DNA from: an uncultured Lachnoclostridium sp.
Lineage (GTDB): Bacteria; Bacillota; Clostridia; Lachnospirales; Lachnospiraceae
DNA: 58,270 nucleotides
Reading direction: 5' to 3'
Assembly: GCA_947369165.1 (NCBI GenBank)
Contig: CANBKJ010000010.1
Span: 1-58,270, forward strand
This document shows, one piece after another, positions 16,507 to 25,769 of this stretch. The notes under the pieces were generated by a model. The model was not told the origin of the DNA and did no database searches. It worked only from the letters and a program-made list of their open reading frames with translations. Within the stretch, counting starts at the first letter, position 1; each line of letters opens with the position of its first letter. A program made the position numbers and the translations under genes.

Positions 16507-17685
16507 CTACATCTCTCCTGTCGCCGCATAATGATAAATCTTCATGACATCCTCAGCCCGGAGCTTCACATAATTTCCCTCGGTATCCTTTGAACTCAGA
16601 AGTTTGCTGGTCATAAGCTCCGTGTCTTTTTCATCGGCGCCGATCTCTGCAAATGTCAGTGGCATGCCAATCGCTTTCAAAAAGCGCTCAAAGGCCTCTA
16701 TGCCCTTCAGAGCAGTCTTCGCATCGGTCTCCTGGGGCTCGATATCCCACACCCGCAGGGCAAACTGAACCAGCTTATGAGGGTTAATCTTCAATACATA
16801 CCGCATCCAGGCAGGCGCGATCACAGCCAGACCTGCACCATGAGTCACATCATAGAGTGCAGAAAGTTCGTGCTCGATATGATGGCTCGCCCAGTCCTGA
16901 ACCCTTCCCACTCCGCATACATTATTGTGGGCAAGCATTCCTGCCCACATGATATTGGCTCTGGCATCGTAGTTCTGGGGATCCTCGATCACCCGCGGCG
17001 TCTCATGGATCATCGTTTTTAATACTGCCTCGCAGAGTCTGTCCGTAATCTCCACCTCCTCGGTGTTGGAAAAATACCGCTCACAGATATGAATCATGAT
17101 ATCGGTAGCCCCCGCTGCTGTCTGATAGGGCGGAAGGGAACAGGTGAATTCCGGATTCAATATGGAAAACTTCGGGCGCAGCACATGCGAACCAGCTCCC
17201 TTTTTATACCCCGTCTCCTCATTTGTGATAACAGAGTTGGTAGAGCCCTCAGAACCGGCTGCCGCAATAGTCAAAATCGTCCCTACGGGAATCGCCTGCT
17301 GGATTTTTGCCTTTCCGGAGTAGAAATCCCAAAAGTCTCCGTCGTAGCAACACCCGGCGGCAATCGCCTTGGAAGAATCGATAACACTTCCGCCGCCTAC
17401 TGCCAGTATAAAGTCCACACCTTCTCTCCGGCAGAGTTCGATTCCCTCATACACAAGCCCACTGCGGGGATTTGGTTTGACCCCCCCAAGCTCTACATAG
17501 GAAATGTCCTCTGCTTCCAGGCATTTCTTTACAGTATCGTAGAGACCGGACCTTTTAATGGAGCCGCCCCCGTAATGAAAGAGCACCTTTTTTCCGCCAA
17601 ACTGGCGGATCAGCTCTCCCACATGCTGCTCTGCTCCTTTCCCAAAATCAAAATAAGTAGGTGCATAAAACGTAAAGTTTTCCAT
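16507..17685 (-). CDS. Iron-containing alcohol dehydrogenase (butanol dehydrogenase type)
   Basis: A 392-residue group III alcohol dehydrogenase. The NAD(P)-binding GGGSVIDSSKAIA motif lies near residue 95. The metal ligands fit an Asp and three His: DIMIHICERYF supplies Asp and His, and HHIEHELSALYDVTHGAGLA supplies the rest. It matches the BdhA/YqhD branch, which reduces butyraldehyde or other aldehydes to alcohols; the exact substrate cannot be read. The frame opens at 17691, but AGGAGG overlaps that codon, so ATG 17685 is chosen. It lies after asnA and before the sigma-like gene. Confidence 0.9.
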   Translation of the reverse strand: MENFTFYAPTYFDFGKGAEQHVGELIRQFGGKKVLFHYGGGSIKRSGLYDTVKKCLEAEDISYVELGGVKPNPRSGLVYEGIELCRREGVDFILAVGGGSVIDSSKAIAAGCCYDGDFWDFYSGKAKIQQAIPVGTILTIAAAGSEGSTNSVITNEETGYKKGAGSHVLRPKFSILNPEFTCSLPPYQTAAGATDIMIHICERYFSNTEEVEITDRLCEAVLKTMIHETPRVIEDPQNYDARANIMWAGMLAHNNVCGVGRVQDWASHHIEHELSALYDVTHGAGLAVIAPAWMRYVLKINPHKLVQFALRVWDIEPQETDAKTALKGIEAFERFLKAIGMPLTFAEIGADEKDTELMTSKLLSSKDTEGNYVKLRAEDVMKIYHYAATGEM

Positions 17686-17707
17686 GATCATCCTCCTGCT
17701 CCGTGTA

Positions 17708-18715
17708 TTATAAAATCTGTAGTCCTTTTTCCTCTGCCTCTTTCATAACCTCTTCCGGCCATATGGAAGACTGAACCTCACCAATATGGGCCTTTTTCAA
17801 GAAAAACATACAGATTCTGGACTGCCCAATTCCTCCCCCAATCGTATAGGGAAGTTTTCCTTCCATAATTTCCTTCTGGAATGGTAGTTTGCTGCGCTCC
17901 TCACAGCCCGCTTTCGCAAGTTGATCCTTTAATGCCTTGGCATCCACGCGAATTCCCATGGAAGATAACTCCAGAGCTATATCCAGCACCGGGTAATACA
18001 CAATGATGTCACCGTTCAGCGACCAGTCATCATAATCCGGCGCTCTGCCGTCATGAGGCTCCCCAGAAGCCAGCTTATCCCCGATCTGCATCAGGAAAAT
18101 GGCTCCATGTTTTTTTGCTGCAAGATATTCCCGCTCCTTAGGAGATTTATCCGGATACTGGTCTTCCAGCTCCTGAGTGGAAACAAATGTAATATTCTGG
18201 GGCAATGACTTTTTTATGTATGGATATTTGATGGACATAAAGTCCTCAGTCTCTTCCAAAGACTGATATACCTTCTTTACTATGGCCTTTAAGGTGTCTA
18301 TATTGCGCTCTGACGGGTCAATGATCCGCTCCCAGTCCCACTGATCCACAAAAATTGAATGAATATGATCGGTGTCCTCATCCCGGCGGATGGCGTTCAT
18401 ATCCGTATACAGACCTTCTCCTTTTTCAAATCCATAGCGCTTTAAAGCATGGCGTTTCCATTTGGCAAGAGAATGGACGATCTCCACCTTTCTCTCCCCC
18501 TGCTCCCGGATGCCAAATGCCACCGGCCGCTCCACTCCGTTTAAGTCATCATTCAATCCTGTTTCCGGTGGAACAAAAAGTGGTGCCGACACCCTGGTGA
18601 GATTCAGGTTCACCGCCAGTGCCTTTTCAAAAAAATCTTTTACTTTCTTAATCGCTTCCTCCGTCTCACGGATCGACAGCGGTGAACGGTAATCCTCTGG
18701 TACTTGCAAATTCAT
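17708..18715 (-). CDS. asnA: Aspartate--ammonia ligase
   Basis: Makes asparagine from aspartate, ammonia and ATP, releasing AMP. The 335-residue protein shows the AsnA fold, related to class II aminoacyl-tRNA synthetases: RVSAPLFVPPETGLNDDL, the VEIVHSLAKWKR motif, DQWDWERII and the C-terminal GGGIGQSRICMFFL motif 3. GAGGAGG lies nine bases before ATG 18715, which I take as the start, although ATGs at 18724 and 18733 are in frame. It is downstream of asnS, pairing asparagine synthesis with its tRNA charging. Confidence 0.95.
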   Translation of the reverse strand: MNLQVPEDYRSPLSIRETEEAIKKVKDFFEKALAVNLNLTRVSAPLFVPPETGLNDDLNGVERPVAFGIREQGERKVEIVHSLAKWKRHALKRYGFEKGEGLYTDMNAIRRDEDTDHIHSIFVDQWDWERIIDPSERNIDTLKAIVKKVYQSLEETEDFMSIKYPYIKKSLPQNITFVSTQELEDQYPDKSPKEREYLAAKKHGAIFLMQIGDKLASGEPHDGRAPDYDDWSLNGDIIVYYPVLDIALELSSMGIRVDAKALKDQLAKAGCEERSKLPFQKEIMEGKLPYTIGGGIGQSRICMFFLKKAHIGEVQSSIWPEEVMKEAEEKGLQIL

Positions 18716-18759
18716 ATTTTTCATCCTCCTCATTTGCGCACGTCTTTTTGTGCATCACA

Positions 18760-18811
18760 CAAGTTTGGGCGTGCGCGCACAAACTTGCAGAGCGAAAGTT
18801 TACTTTTCGCT
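18760..18811. other. Two adjacent hairpins between asnS and asnA
   Basis: CAAGTTTG (18760-18767) pairs with CAAACTTG (18780-18787), and AGCGAAA (18791-18797) pairs with TTTCGCT (18805-18811). They fill the 106-bp gap between the asnS stop and the asnA start. Neither is followed by a T run, so they may be processing or attenuation structures rather than terminators. I see no T-box core sequence. Confidence 0.4.
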
Positions 18812-18821
18812 CTTCCTCCTC

Positions 18822-20213
18822 TTAAAGTTCACAGTTTTTAACTGTTCTTGGAAATGGGACTACATCGCGGATATTCTGCATTCCTGTGAGATACATCACA
18901 CAGCGCTCAAAACCAAGACCAAATCCAGCATGCCTTGTGGAACCATATTTTCTCAGGTCCAGATAGAAATTATAGTCCTCCTGGTTCAGACCGCACTCCT
19001 CCATACGCTTCACCAGTTTGTCATAATCATCCTCCCTCTGGCTGCCACCAATAATCTCACCGATACCCGGAACGAGACAGTCCATGGCCGCCACGGTTTT
19101 TCCGTCTTCGTTGAGTTTCATGTAAAATGCCTTGATCTCTTTCGGATAGTCTGTGACAAATACCGGACGCTTATACACCTCTTCGGTAAGGTATCTCTCA
19201 TGCTCTGTCTGGAGATCCGCTCCCCAGGATACCTTGTACTCGAAGTTATCGTTATTCTTTTCCAAAATCTCAATGGCTTCTGTATAGGTCACATGGGCAA
19301 ACTCAGACTGCTCTACATGTTTAAGACGGTCAATAAGTCCCTTGTCCACAAAACTGTTAAAGAAATCCATCTCCTCCGGAGCATGATCCAAGACATAACG
19401 GATCACATATTTTAACATGCTCTCTGCAAGCATCATGTCATCTTTCAGATCAGCAAAAGCGATCTCTGGCTCAATCATCCAGAACTCGGCGGCATGACGG
19501 GTGGTGTTGGAGTTTTCGGCCCGGAAAGTCGGCCCAAAGGTATAAATATTTTTAAACGCCTGGGCAAAGGTCTCGCCGTTGAGCTGGCCGCTCACGGTAA
19601 GGTTGGTCTCTTTTCCAAAGAAATCCTGGGTATAATCAATGGCACCCTCCGGCGTCTTTGGCAGGTTCTCCATATCCAGTGTCGTCACCCGGAACATCTC
19701 CCCGGCGCCCTCGCAGTCGCTGCCTGTGATCAGCGGTGTATGCACGTAAACGAATTCCCGTTCCTGGAAAAATTTATGAATCGCATAAGCGATCAAAGAG
19801 CGCACGCGAAATACGGCCTGAAAGGTATTGGTCCTTGGTCTCAGATGGGAGATCGTACGCAGATATTCAAAGCTGTGGCGTTTTTTCTGCAGTGGATATT
19901 CACCGGTAGACGGTCCCTCTACCTCCACACTCTCCGCCTGTATCTCAAAAGGCTGTTTTGCATTGGGCGTCTCCACCAGCGTACCTCTCACGATAATGGC
20001 TGCTCCCACATTCAGTTTGGATATCACATCAAAATTGTCCAGTTTGTCACTGTAGACAACCTGCAGTGGTTCAAAAAAAGTACCATCGTTGATCACAATA
20101 AATCCAAAGGTCTTGGAATCCCGGATACTACGTATCCAGCCGCCAACAGTAACCTCCTTGCCAGTGTATTTTTCTTTGTCACGGAACAGGCTCCGTATAC
20201 TTGTAAGTTCCAT
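18822..20213 (-). CDS. asnS: Asparaginyl-tRNA synthetase
   Basis: Charges tRNA-Asn with asparagine. A 463-residue class IIb synthetase: the OB-fold anticodon-binding domain (about 10-105, [15 protein letters not shown]) is followed by the catalytic core with motif 2 around [19 protein letters not shown] and the motif 3 pattern [15 protein letters not shown]. The last 50 codons of the open frame upstream are not used: GGAGG eight bases before ATG 20213 fixes the start, and the protein begins [10 protein letters not shown] like its homologues. It lies 91 bp after nifJ1, with a hairpin between. Confidence 0.96.
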   Translation of the reverse strand: MELTSIRSLFRDKEKYTGKEVTVGGWIRSIRDSKTFGFIVINDGTFFEPLQVVYSDKLDNFDVISKLNVGAAIIVRGTLVETPNAKQPFEIQAESVEVEGPSTGEYPLQKKRHSFEYLRTISHLRPRTNTFQAVFRVRSLIAYAIHKFFQEREFVYVHTPLITGSDCEGAGEMFRVTTLDMENLPKTPEGAIDYTQDFFGKETNLTVSGQLNGETFAQAFKNIYTFGPTFRAENSNTTRHAAEFWMIEPEIAFADLKDDMMLAESMLKYVIRYVLDHAPEEMDFFNSFVDKGLIDRLKHVEQSEFAHVTYTEAIEILEKNNDNFEYKVSWGADLQTEHERYLTEEVYKRPVFVTDYPKEIKAFYMKLNEDGKTVAAMDCLVPGIGEIIGGSQREDDYDKLVKRMEECGLNQEDYNFYLDLRKYGSTRHAGFGLGFERCVMYLTGMQNIRDVVPFPRTVKNCEL

Positions 20214-20240
20214 TTCAAATTCCTCCATATAATATGTACG

Positions 20241-20272
20241 CAGCCGTTCCTGGCTTTTGCCAGGGACAGCTG
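20241..20272 (-). other. Hairpin in the asnS leader / downstream of nifJ1
   Basis: GTTCCTGGC (20246-20254) and GCCAGGGAC (20259-20267) pair around a TTTT loop with one G-T wobble, and CAGC/GCTG extend the stem. On the minus strand it lies 28 bp before the asnS start codon. There is no T tract, so it could be an attenuator, mRNA-end stabiliser or weak terminator of nifJ1. Confidence 0.4.
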
Positions 20273-20304
20273 TCAAAAATTCTCTTATGCATAGTTTACA
20301 CGAT

Positions 20305-23300
20305 TTATGACATTTGTGCAAGTCTCTTGTATTTCTCCGATGCTTCCTTCTCTGCTTTTTCAAAAAGTCTCTTTGCCCGCTCTGGGTTCGACCGCATCAA
20401 ACGGTTATAACGCACTTCACCCATCAGGAACTCCTGGAATCCTCCCTTTGGCTCTTTGGAATCCAGAATAAATGGATTTTTGCCCTGCTCTGCCAGTTCC
20501 GGATTGAAACGGAACAGATGCCAGTATCCCGTCTCCACCGCCTTTTTCTCCTCGTCCATGGAATTTCCCATGCCGATCCGGATCCCGTGGTTGATACACG
20601 GTGCATAGGCAATGATCAGAGATGGTCCTGGATAGCGCTCTGCCTCCTCGAATGCCCTGACCGTCTGCGCCATATCCGCGCCCATAGCCACCTGAGCCAC
20701 ATACACATAGCCATAGCTCATCGCCACTGCTGCCAGATCTTTTTTCTTGATCTCTTTACCACCTGCCGCGAACTGGGCGATGGCTCCCATCGGCGTGGAT
20801 TTGGAGGCCTGCCCTCCGGTGTTGGAATAAACCTCCGTATCAAATACGAGAATGTTGACGTCCTGTCCGCTGGCGATCACGTGGTCCAGTCCGCCGTAAC
20901 CGATATCGTATGCCCAGCCGTCACCGCCGAAGATCCACTGAGACTTCTTTGACGCAAAATCCCGGTACTCCAAGATCGTCTCCGCCGCCTCACCGGAAAT
21001 CTTCTCCTGCTCCAGTACTTCCAGCATTTCCCTGGTAGCGGTTTTGTTCGCCGAGCCGTCATCCAGTGTCTCCAGATATGCGCTCATCTTTTCCTTTGCC
21101 TTATCGCTGATGGAAACTGACTGTTCGCTCAGCTCTTTGACTGCAGAGATCACTTTATTCCGCAGGGTTCTCTGTGCCAGCTCCATGCCGAACCCAAATT
21201 CTGCATTGTCTTCAAAGAGAGAATTTGCCCAGGCAGGTCCTTCACCGTCATGGTTCACCGTATAGGCAGATGCGGGAGAAGATCCGCCCCAGATGGAAGA
21301 ACAGCCAGTGGCATTGGCGATATACATGCGGTCACCAAACATCTGGGTTGCCAGTTTGGCATACTGGGTCTCCCCGCAGCCGGCACAGGCGCCGGAAAAC
21401 TCCAGAAGCGGTTTCTTGAACTGGCTTCCCTTCACCGTATCCACCTTGAATTTTTCTAACACTTTCTCCGGTGTCTTAATATTTACACCGTAATCAAAGA
21501 GTTTCTGCTGATACATTCCCTCATCCACAGAGATCATTTTTAATACGTCATTGCGCTTATTTCCCGGACATACGTTGGCGCAGTTGCCGCATCCGGTACA
21601 ATCCAGCGGGGAAATGGTCACGGCAAATTTCATGCCTTCCATGCCAGTCATGTCCGTGACCGTACCCTCCGGCGCTTCTTTTTCCGTCTCTTCGTCCAGA
21701 GCCAGAGGACGGATGCAGGCATGAGGACAGACATAGGAACAGAAGTTACACTGGATACATCCATCCGGATTCCACCGGGGTACATCAATTCCCACACCGC
21801 GCTTTTCATAGGCCGCAGATCCGAGAGGCACCGTTCCGTCCACATATTTTTTAAATGCCGACACCGGCAGGTCATTGCCCTGCTGGGAATTGATCTTGCT
21901 CTGGATATCGTTAACGTATTCCATCAGGTCATCATTGACGCCGCTCATTTTATCCGTAATGTCCTCTTCTTCCGCCTGTTTCCAGCTCTCCGGAACGGGT
22001 ATTTCCACAAACTTTTCTGCCCCTGCCTCAATGGCACGGTAATTCATCTCCACGATGTCATCGCCCTTTTTGGAATAGGTTTTCTTGGCAGCCGTCTTCA
22101 TGTGCTCAATGGCCTCATCCTTCGGAATGATACCGGAGATAACGAAAAATGCCGCCTGCAGGATCGTATTGATGCGCCCGCCAAGACCGATTTCCTTACC
22201 CAGTTTAAATCCGTCGATGGTGTACAGGTGAATGTCATTTTCTGCAATATAGCGTTTTACCTGTCCCGGAAGGGCTTCTTCCAGCTCTTCTGCATTCCAG
22301 GCACAGTTCAGCAGGAAGGATCCCTTCGGTTTGAGATCCTGGACCATATGATATTTACGGATATATGCCGGCATGTGGCATGCCACAAAATCTGCCTTTT
22401 CGATCAGATACGAAGACTTAATGGGCTGGTCCCCAAAACGCAGGTGGGAAATAGTCACGCCGCCGGATTTCTTGGAGTCGTAGTCAAAATAAGCCTGTAC
22501 ATATTTATCGGTGTTGTCTCCGATGATCTTGATGGAGTTCTTATTGGCACCCACCGTTCCGTCGGCACCCATGCCCCAGAACTTACAACTGGTTGTCCCT
22601 TCTGGCGCCGTGTGAGGGCTTTCGGTGCGCTCCAGGGAAAGATTTGTCACATCATCCACGATGCCGATGGTGAATTTTTTCTTTGCCTCATTGTGGTATA
22701 CCGCAAGCAGATCGGATGGATAGGTGTCTTTGGAACCAAGGCCATATCGTCCGCCATAGACCGGTACATTCTGGAACCGGCTGTCTTTGAGTGCTGCTAC
22801 CACATCGAGATACAGCGCCTCTCCCTGGGCTCCCGGTTCCTTGCTGCGGTCCAACACTGTGATCTGCTCCACCGTAGCCGGCAGCGCCTGGATCAGATGC
22901 TCGGCACTGAAAGGACGGAAGAGACGCACTTTGACCAGTCCCACCTTTTCTCCCTTTCCTCTCAGGTAGTCAATGGTCTCCTCAGTGGCATCACAGACCG
23001 AACCCATAGCGATGATGACCTTCTTCGCATCGAGATCGCCATAGTAATTGAAAAGTTTATAATCCGTCCCTGCCTTCTCATTGACTTTCTGCATATATTT
23101 CTCCACGATCTGAGGCAGTCTGTCATAGTAGGGATTGCATGCCTCCCGTACCTGGAAAAAGATATCCGGATTCTGTGCGGTTCCACGCTGTACCGGATGG
23201 TTCGGGTTCAGCGCCCTCTTCCGGTATTCCCGGACCGCATCCATTGGACACATTTCCTTCAGATCCTTGTAATCCCACACTTCAATCTTCTGAATCTCAT

Positions 23301-23841
23301 GGGAGGTGCGGAATCCGTCAAAGAAGTGGAGAAAGGGAACCCTTCCCTCGATGGCTGCCAGATGTGCCACGGCGCCCAGATCCATTACCTCCTGTACATT
23401 GCCGGCACACAGCATGGCAAATCCAGTTTGCCGGCAGGCATATACGTCCGAGTGATCTCCAAAGATAGAAAGGGCATGGCTCGCCAGCGCCCTGGCGGAC
23501 ACATGAATCACCGCCGGCAAAAGTTCTCCTGCCATCTTATACATGTTGGGGACCATCAACAGAAGTCCCTGGGATGCGGTATAGGTTGTAGACAGCGCTC
23601 CCGCCTGCAAAGACCCATGAAGCGCTCCTGCTGCCCCCGCCTCAGACTGCATCTCACTCATCATCACAGGTTGTCCAAATATGTTTTTCAGCCCCTCATT
23701 CGCCCACAGATCCACATAATCTGCCATGGGCGAAGACGGCGTGATCGGATAGATCGCGGCTGCCTCTGTAAATGCATAGGAAACATGGGCCGCAGCCATA
23801 TTTCCATCCATTGTCTTTTTGCTTCTCTTATTTTCAGACAT
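20305..23841 (-). CDS. nifJ: Pyruvate:ferredoxin oxidoreductase (first copy)
   Basis: Oxidises pyruvate to acetyl-CoA and CO2, passing electrons to ferredoxin. The 1178-residue homodimeric type has the N-terminal pyrimidine domain ([19 protein letters not shown]), the gamma domain, and a two-cluster ferredoxin domain around residues 685-760 ([12 protein letters not shown] and [12 protein letters not shown]). The TPP domain carries the cluster cysteines in [11 protein letters not shown] and ends with the [15 protein letters not shown] motif. A second paralogue is at 38891-42457. This copy keeps the classic CP after its first ferredoxin cluster; the second does not. The 192-bp upstream region is shared with the divergent mcp gene. 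asnS follows. Confidence 0.97.
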   Translation of the reverse strand: MSENKRSKKTMDGNMAAAHVSYAFTEAAAIYPITPSSPMADYVDLWANEGLKNIFGQPVMMSEMQSEAGAAGALHGSLQAGALSTTYTASQGLLLMVPNMYKMAGELLPAVIHVSARALASHALSIFGDHSDVYACRQTGFAMLCAGNVQEVMDLGAVAHLAAIEGRVPFLHFFDGFRTSHEIQKIEVWDYKDLKEMCPMDAVREYRKRALNPNHPVQRGTAQNPDIFFQVREACNPYYDRLPQIVEKYMQKVNEKAGTDYKLFNYYGDLDAKKVIIAMGSVCDATEETIDYLRGKGEKVGLVKVRLFRPFSAEHLIQALPATVEQITVLDRSKEPGAQGEALYLDVVAALKDSRFQNVPVYGGRYGLGSKDTYPSDLLAVYHNEAKKKFTIGIVDDVTNLSLERTESPHTAPEGTTSCKFWGMGADGTVGANKNSIKIIGDNTDKYVQAYFDYDSKKSGGVTISHLRFGDQPIKSSYLIEKADFVACHMPAYIRKYHMVQDLKPKGSFLLNCAWNAEELEEALPGQVKRYIAENDIHLYTIDGFKLGKEIGLGGRINTILQAAFFVISGIIPKDEAIEHMKTAAKKTYSKKGDDIVEMNYRAIEAGAEKFVEIPVPESWKQAEEEDITDKMSGVNDDLMEYVNDIQSKINSQQGNDLPVSAFKKYVDGTVPLGSAAYEKRGVGIDVPRWNPDGCIQCNFCSYVCPHACIRPLALDEETEKEAPEGTVTDMTGMEGMKFAVTISPLDCTGCGNCANVCPGNKRNDVLKMISVDEGMYQQKLFDYGVNIKTPEKVLEKFKVDTVKGSQFKKPLLEFSGACAGCGETQYAKLATQMFGDRMYIANATGCSSIWGGSSPASAYTVNHDGEGPAWANSLFEDNAEFGFGMELAQRTLRNKVISAVKELSEQSVSISDKAKEKMSAYLETLDDGSANKTATREMLEVLEQEKISGEAAETILEYRDFASKKSQWIFGGDGWAYDIGYGGLDHVIASGQDVNILVFDTEVYSNTGGQASKSTPMGAIAQFAAGGKEIKKKDLAAVAMSYGYVYVAQVAMGADMAQTVRAFEEAERYPGPSLIIAYAPCINHGIRIGMGNSMDEEKKAVETGYWHLFRFNPELAEQGKNPFILDSKEPKGGFQEFLMGEVRYNRLMRSNPERAKRLFEKAEKEASEKYKRLAQMS

Positions 23842-23970
23842 AAAAAACCCTCCATTTCATACATACTATGGTAAGTATATGCAGAAAAGGAAGGTTTTAT
23901 GACAAGCTTAGCATTTTTAACTTTCTCTTGCTTTTTTCAGTATAAATGTTACTATATATTAAAAGACCGG

Positions 23971-23995
23971 ATATTTTATTCTTTTTATAAAATAT
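23971..23995. promoter_or_regulatory. Inverted repeat between nifJ1 and the divergent MCP gene
   Basis: ATATTTTAT (23971-23979) and ATAAAATAT (23987-23995) are exact reverse complements around seven bases. The site lies in the 192-bp divergent region, 39 bp before the MCP start codon. It could be an operator or a leader hairpin; it is AT-only, which lowers its weight. Confidence 0.35.
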
Positions 23996-24033
23996 CGAGT
24001 TGTAAAAATATGTCATACAGGAGTGAGTAGAAA

Positions 24034-25701
24034 ATGAATACACAGTTGAACCCCAAAAAGAAGAAATGGAAAAAAATAGGTCACAAGGTAAGTTTTCTTG
24101 TAGCTGGCTTGTTTGCCATAAGTATTGTTGCCCTAGTGGCATTATGTGTCTCTATGTTTTATAAACTTACCATGAATATAATGCAGGATGAATGCGTAAA
24201 CGGAACAAATGTGCTTGCCTATCAGCTGGATAACTATACAGGACCAGAAGATAAAACGCAGCTTTTAGATGATCTAAAAGAGCTGGTCGGATGCGAATTT
24301 ACGATTTTTGATGGAGATGTGCGTACATATACAACGATACAGCAGGACGGCAAACGTGTTGTTGGTACAACACTGTCTGCCGACCTTGCCAAAAGGATTC
24401 TGGAGGAAGGACAGACTTATGTAGGGGAAGCAGAAATTCTTGGAGTAACCCACCTATGCTCTTATGTACCAACGAAAGATGCCAGCGGAAAAATCAATGG
24501 TCTCATTTTTTCTGGTATCTCTCTTTCAGACGCTTCCGCCCAAATCAATAACACCATCAAGGTGGCATGTTTTGTTGGAATTGCCTTGATCGCAGTGGTA
24601 ATTTTCCTGTTATCTATCTTCATCCGCCTTGTCATTACCCGCCCGCTCGCCAAGGTGACAAAACTGGCACAGAAAATGGAACAAGGTGAACTTGGTCTTG
24701 GAGATAATCAAATCCTGAACGTTAATATCCGCTCCAATGATGAAATCGGTTTTCTTGCGGAAATTTTCCAAAACACGATGGATCATTTAAAAAACTATAT
24801 CGGCGAAATTTCAACGACCCTTGCCGCTATTTCTGAAGGTGATTTAACTGTACAGACAACACAGAATTATGTAGGAGACTTCTTTTCCATCAAAACTTCT
24901 TTGGAAAATATCCTACAGAAACTGAATCAGACTATCTCACAGATCACAGAGAGCTCCCGCCATGTTGCTGCCGGATCAGATCAGGTATCGGATGGTGCCC
25001 AGATCCTGAGCCAGGGCGCAACCCAGCAGGCAGGTGCTATTGAAGAGCTGGATTCAACAATCCGTGAAATTTCCCAGCAGGTAGCACATACCGCTGATAA
25101 TGCCGGAGAGGCAAACCTCAAAGTATCAAATGTCGGAAAACAGATTGATGAGAGCAACCGCCAAATGCAGGAAATGATCCTTGCAATGCAGGAAATCAAT
25201 ACACGCTCCAGTGAGATTGAGAAGATCATTAAAACAATAGACGATATCGCATTCCAGACTAATATACTCGCATTAAATGCAGCCGTCGAAGCGGCACGTG
25301 CCGGTTCTAATGGTAAAGGATTTGCAGTCGTGGCAGAAGAAGTACGTACTCTCGCTGGCAAAAGCTCCGATGCCTCCAAATCAACTACCGAATTGATCGA
25401 ACGCTCCATTCAGGCTGTGGGACAGGGAACAAGAATCGCAAACGATACCGCTGCCCAGCTGGAATCGGCTGTATCTGCCGTTACTGAAATTGTAGAGAAT
25501 ATCAATTGGATCGCAGATGCCTCCCATACTCAGGCAGAATCCGTCTCACAAATCCAGGAGCAGATCAGTCAGATTTCCCAAGTTGTACAGACCACATCTG
25601 CTACTGCACAGGAGAGTGCTGCTACCAGCGAGCAGCTCAATGACCAGGCAGGACTTCTTACAAAACTGATCAATATGTTCCATTTAAATAATCGTATCTG
25701 A
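24034..25701 (+). CDS. Methyl-accepting chemotaxis protein
   Basis: A 555-residue membrane chemoreceptor. A first membrane helix (about 28-50) precedes an extracytoplasmic single-Cache-like sensor domain (about 55-175). A second helix (about 178-200), a HAMP domain (about 200-260) and a long signalling coiled coil follow, with the hairpin tip [23 protein letters not shown], the CheA/CheW-binding signature. No CheA, CheW or flagellar genes are nearby, so it is an orphan receptor. The ligand is unknown. AGGAGTG precedes the start, and a strong terminator follows at 25721. Confidence 0.95.
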   Translation: MNTQLNPKKKKWKKIGHKVSFLVAGLFAISIVALVALCVSMFYKLTMNIMQDECVNGTNVLAYQLDNYTGPEDKTQLLDDLKELVGCEFTIFDGDVRTYTTIQQDGKRVVGTTLSADLAKRILEEGQTYVGEAEILGVTHLCSYVPTKDASGKINGLIFSGISLSDASAQINNTIKVACFVGIALIAVVIFLLSIFIRLVITRPLAKVTKLAQKMEQGELGLGDNQILNVNIRSNDEIGFLAEIFQNTMDHLKNYIGEISTTLAAISEGDLTVQTTQNYVGDFFSIKTSLENILQKLNQTISQITESSRHVAAGSDQVSDGAQILSQGATQQAGAIEELDSTIREISQQVAHTADNAGEANLKVSNVGKQIDESNRQMQEMILAMQEINTRSSEIEKIIKTIDDIAFQTNILALNAAVEAARAGSNGKGFAVVAEEVRTLAGKSSDASKSTTELIERSIQAVGQGTRIANDTAAQLESAVSAVTEIVENINWIADASHTQAESVSQIQEQISQISQVVQTTSATAQESAATSEQLNDQAGLLTKLINMFHLNNRI

Positions 25702-25720
25702 TTCTGCTTCAAAGATAAGC

Positions 25721-25753
25721 ATAGGCGGCAAAGAAAAAATCTTTGCCGCCTAT
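25721..25753. terminator. Terminator between the MCP and GH43-like genes
   Basis: A perfect 14-bp stem (ATAGGCGGCAAAGA, 25721-25734, with its complement 25740-25753) around a five-A loop. The two genes converge here, so it can end both transcripts; T-rich sequence is weak on the MCP side. Confidence 0.75.
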
Positions 25754-25769
25754 AAAATTGCCCTGCTTT

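Noticed and set aside
18716-20304. Possible T-box riboswitch for asnS/asnA
   Set aside because: The leaders are only about 90-106 bp and I found no T-box core sequence; the hairpins there are short.
21721-23874. A 717-residue open frame on the plus strand opposite nifJ1
   Set aside because: It is an antisense shadow of the strongly biased nifJ1 coding sequence. It has no ribosome site, no recognisable domain and a composition unlike real proteins.
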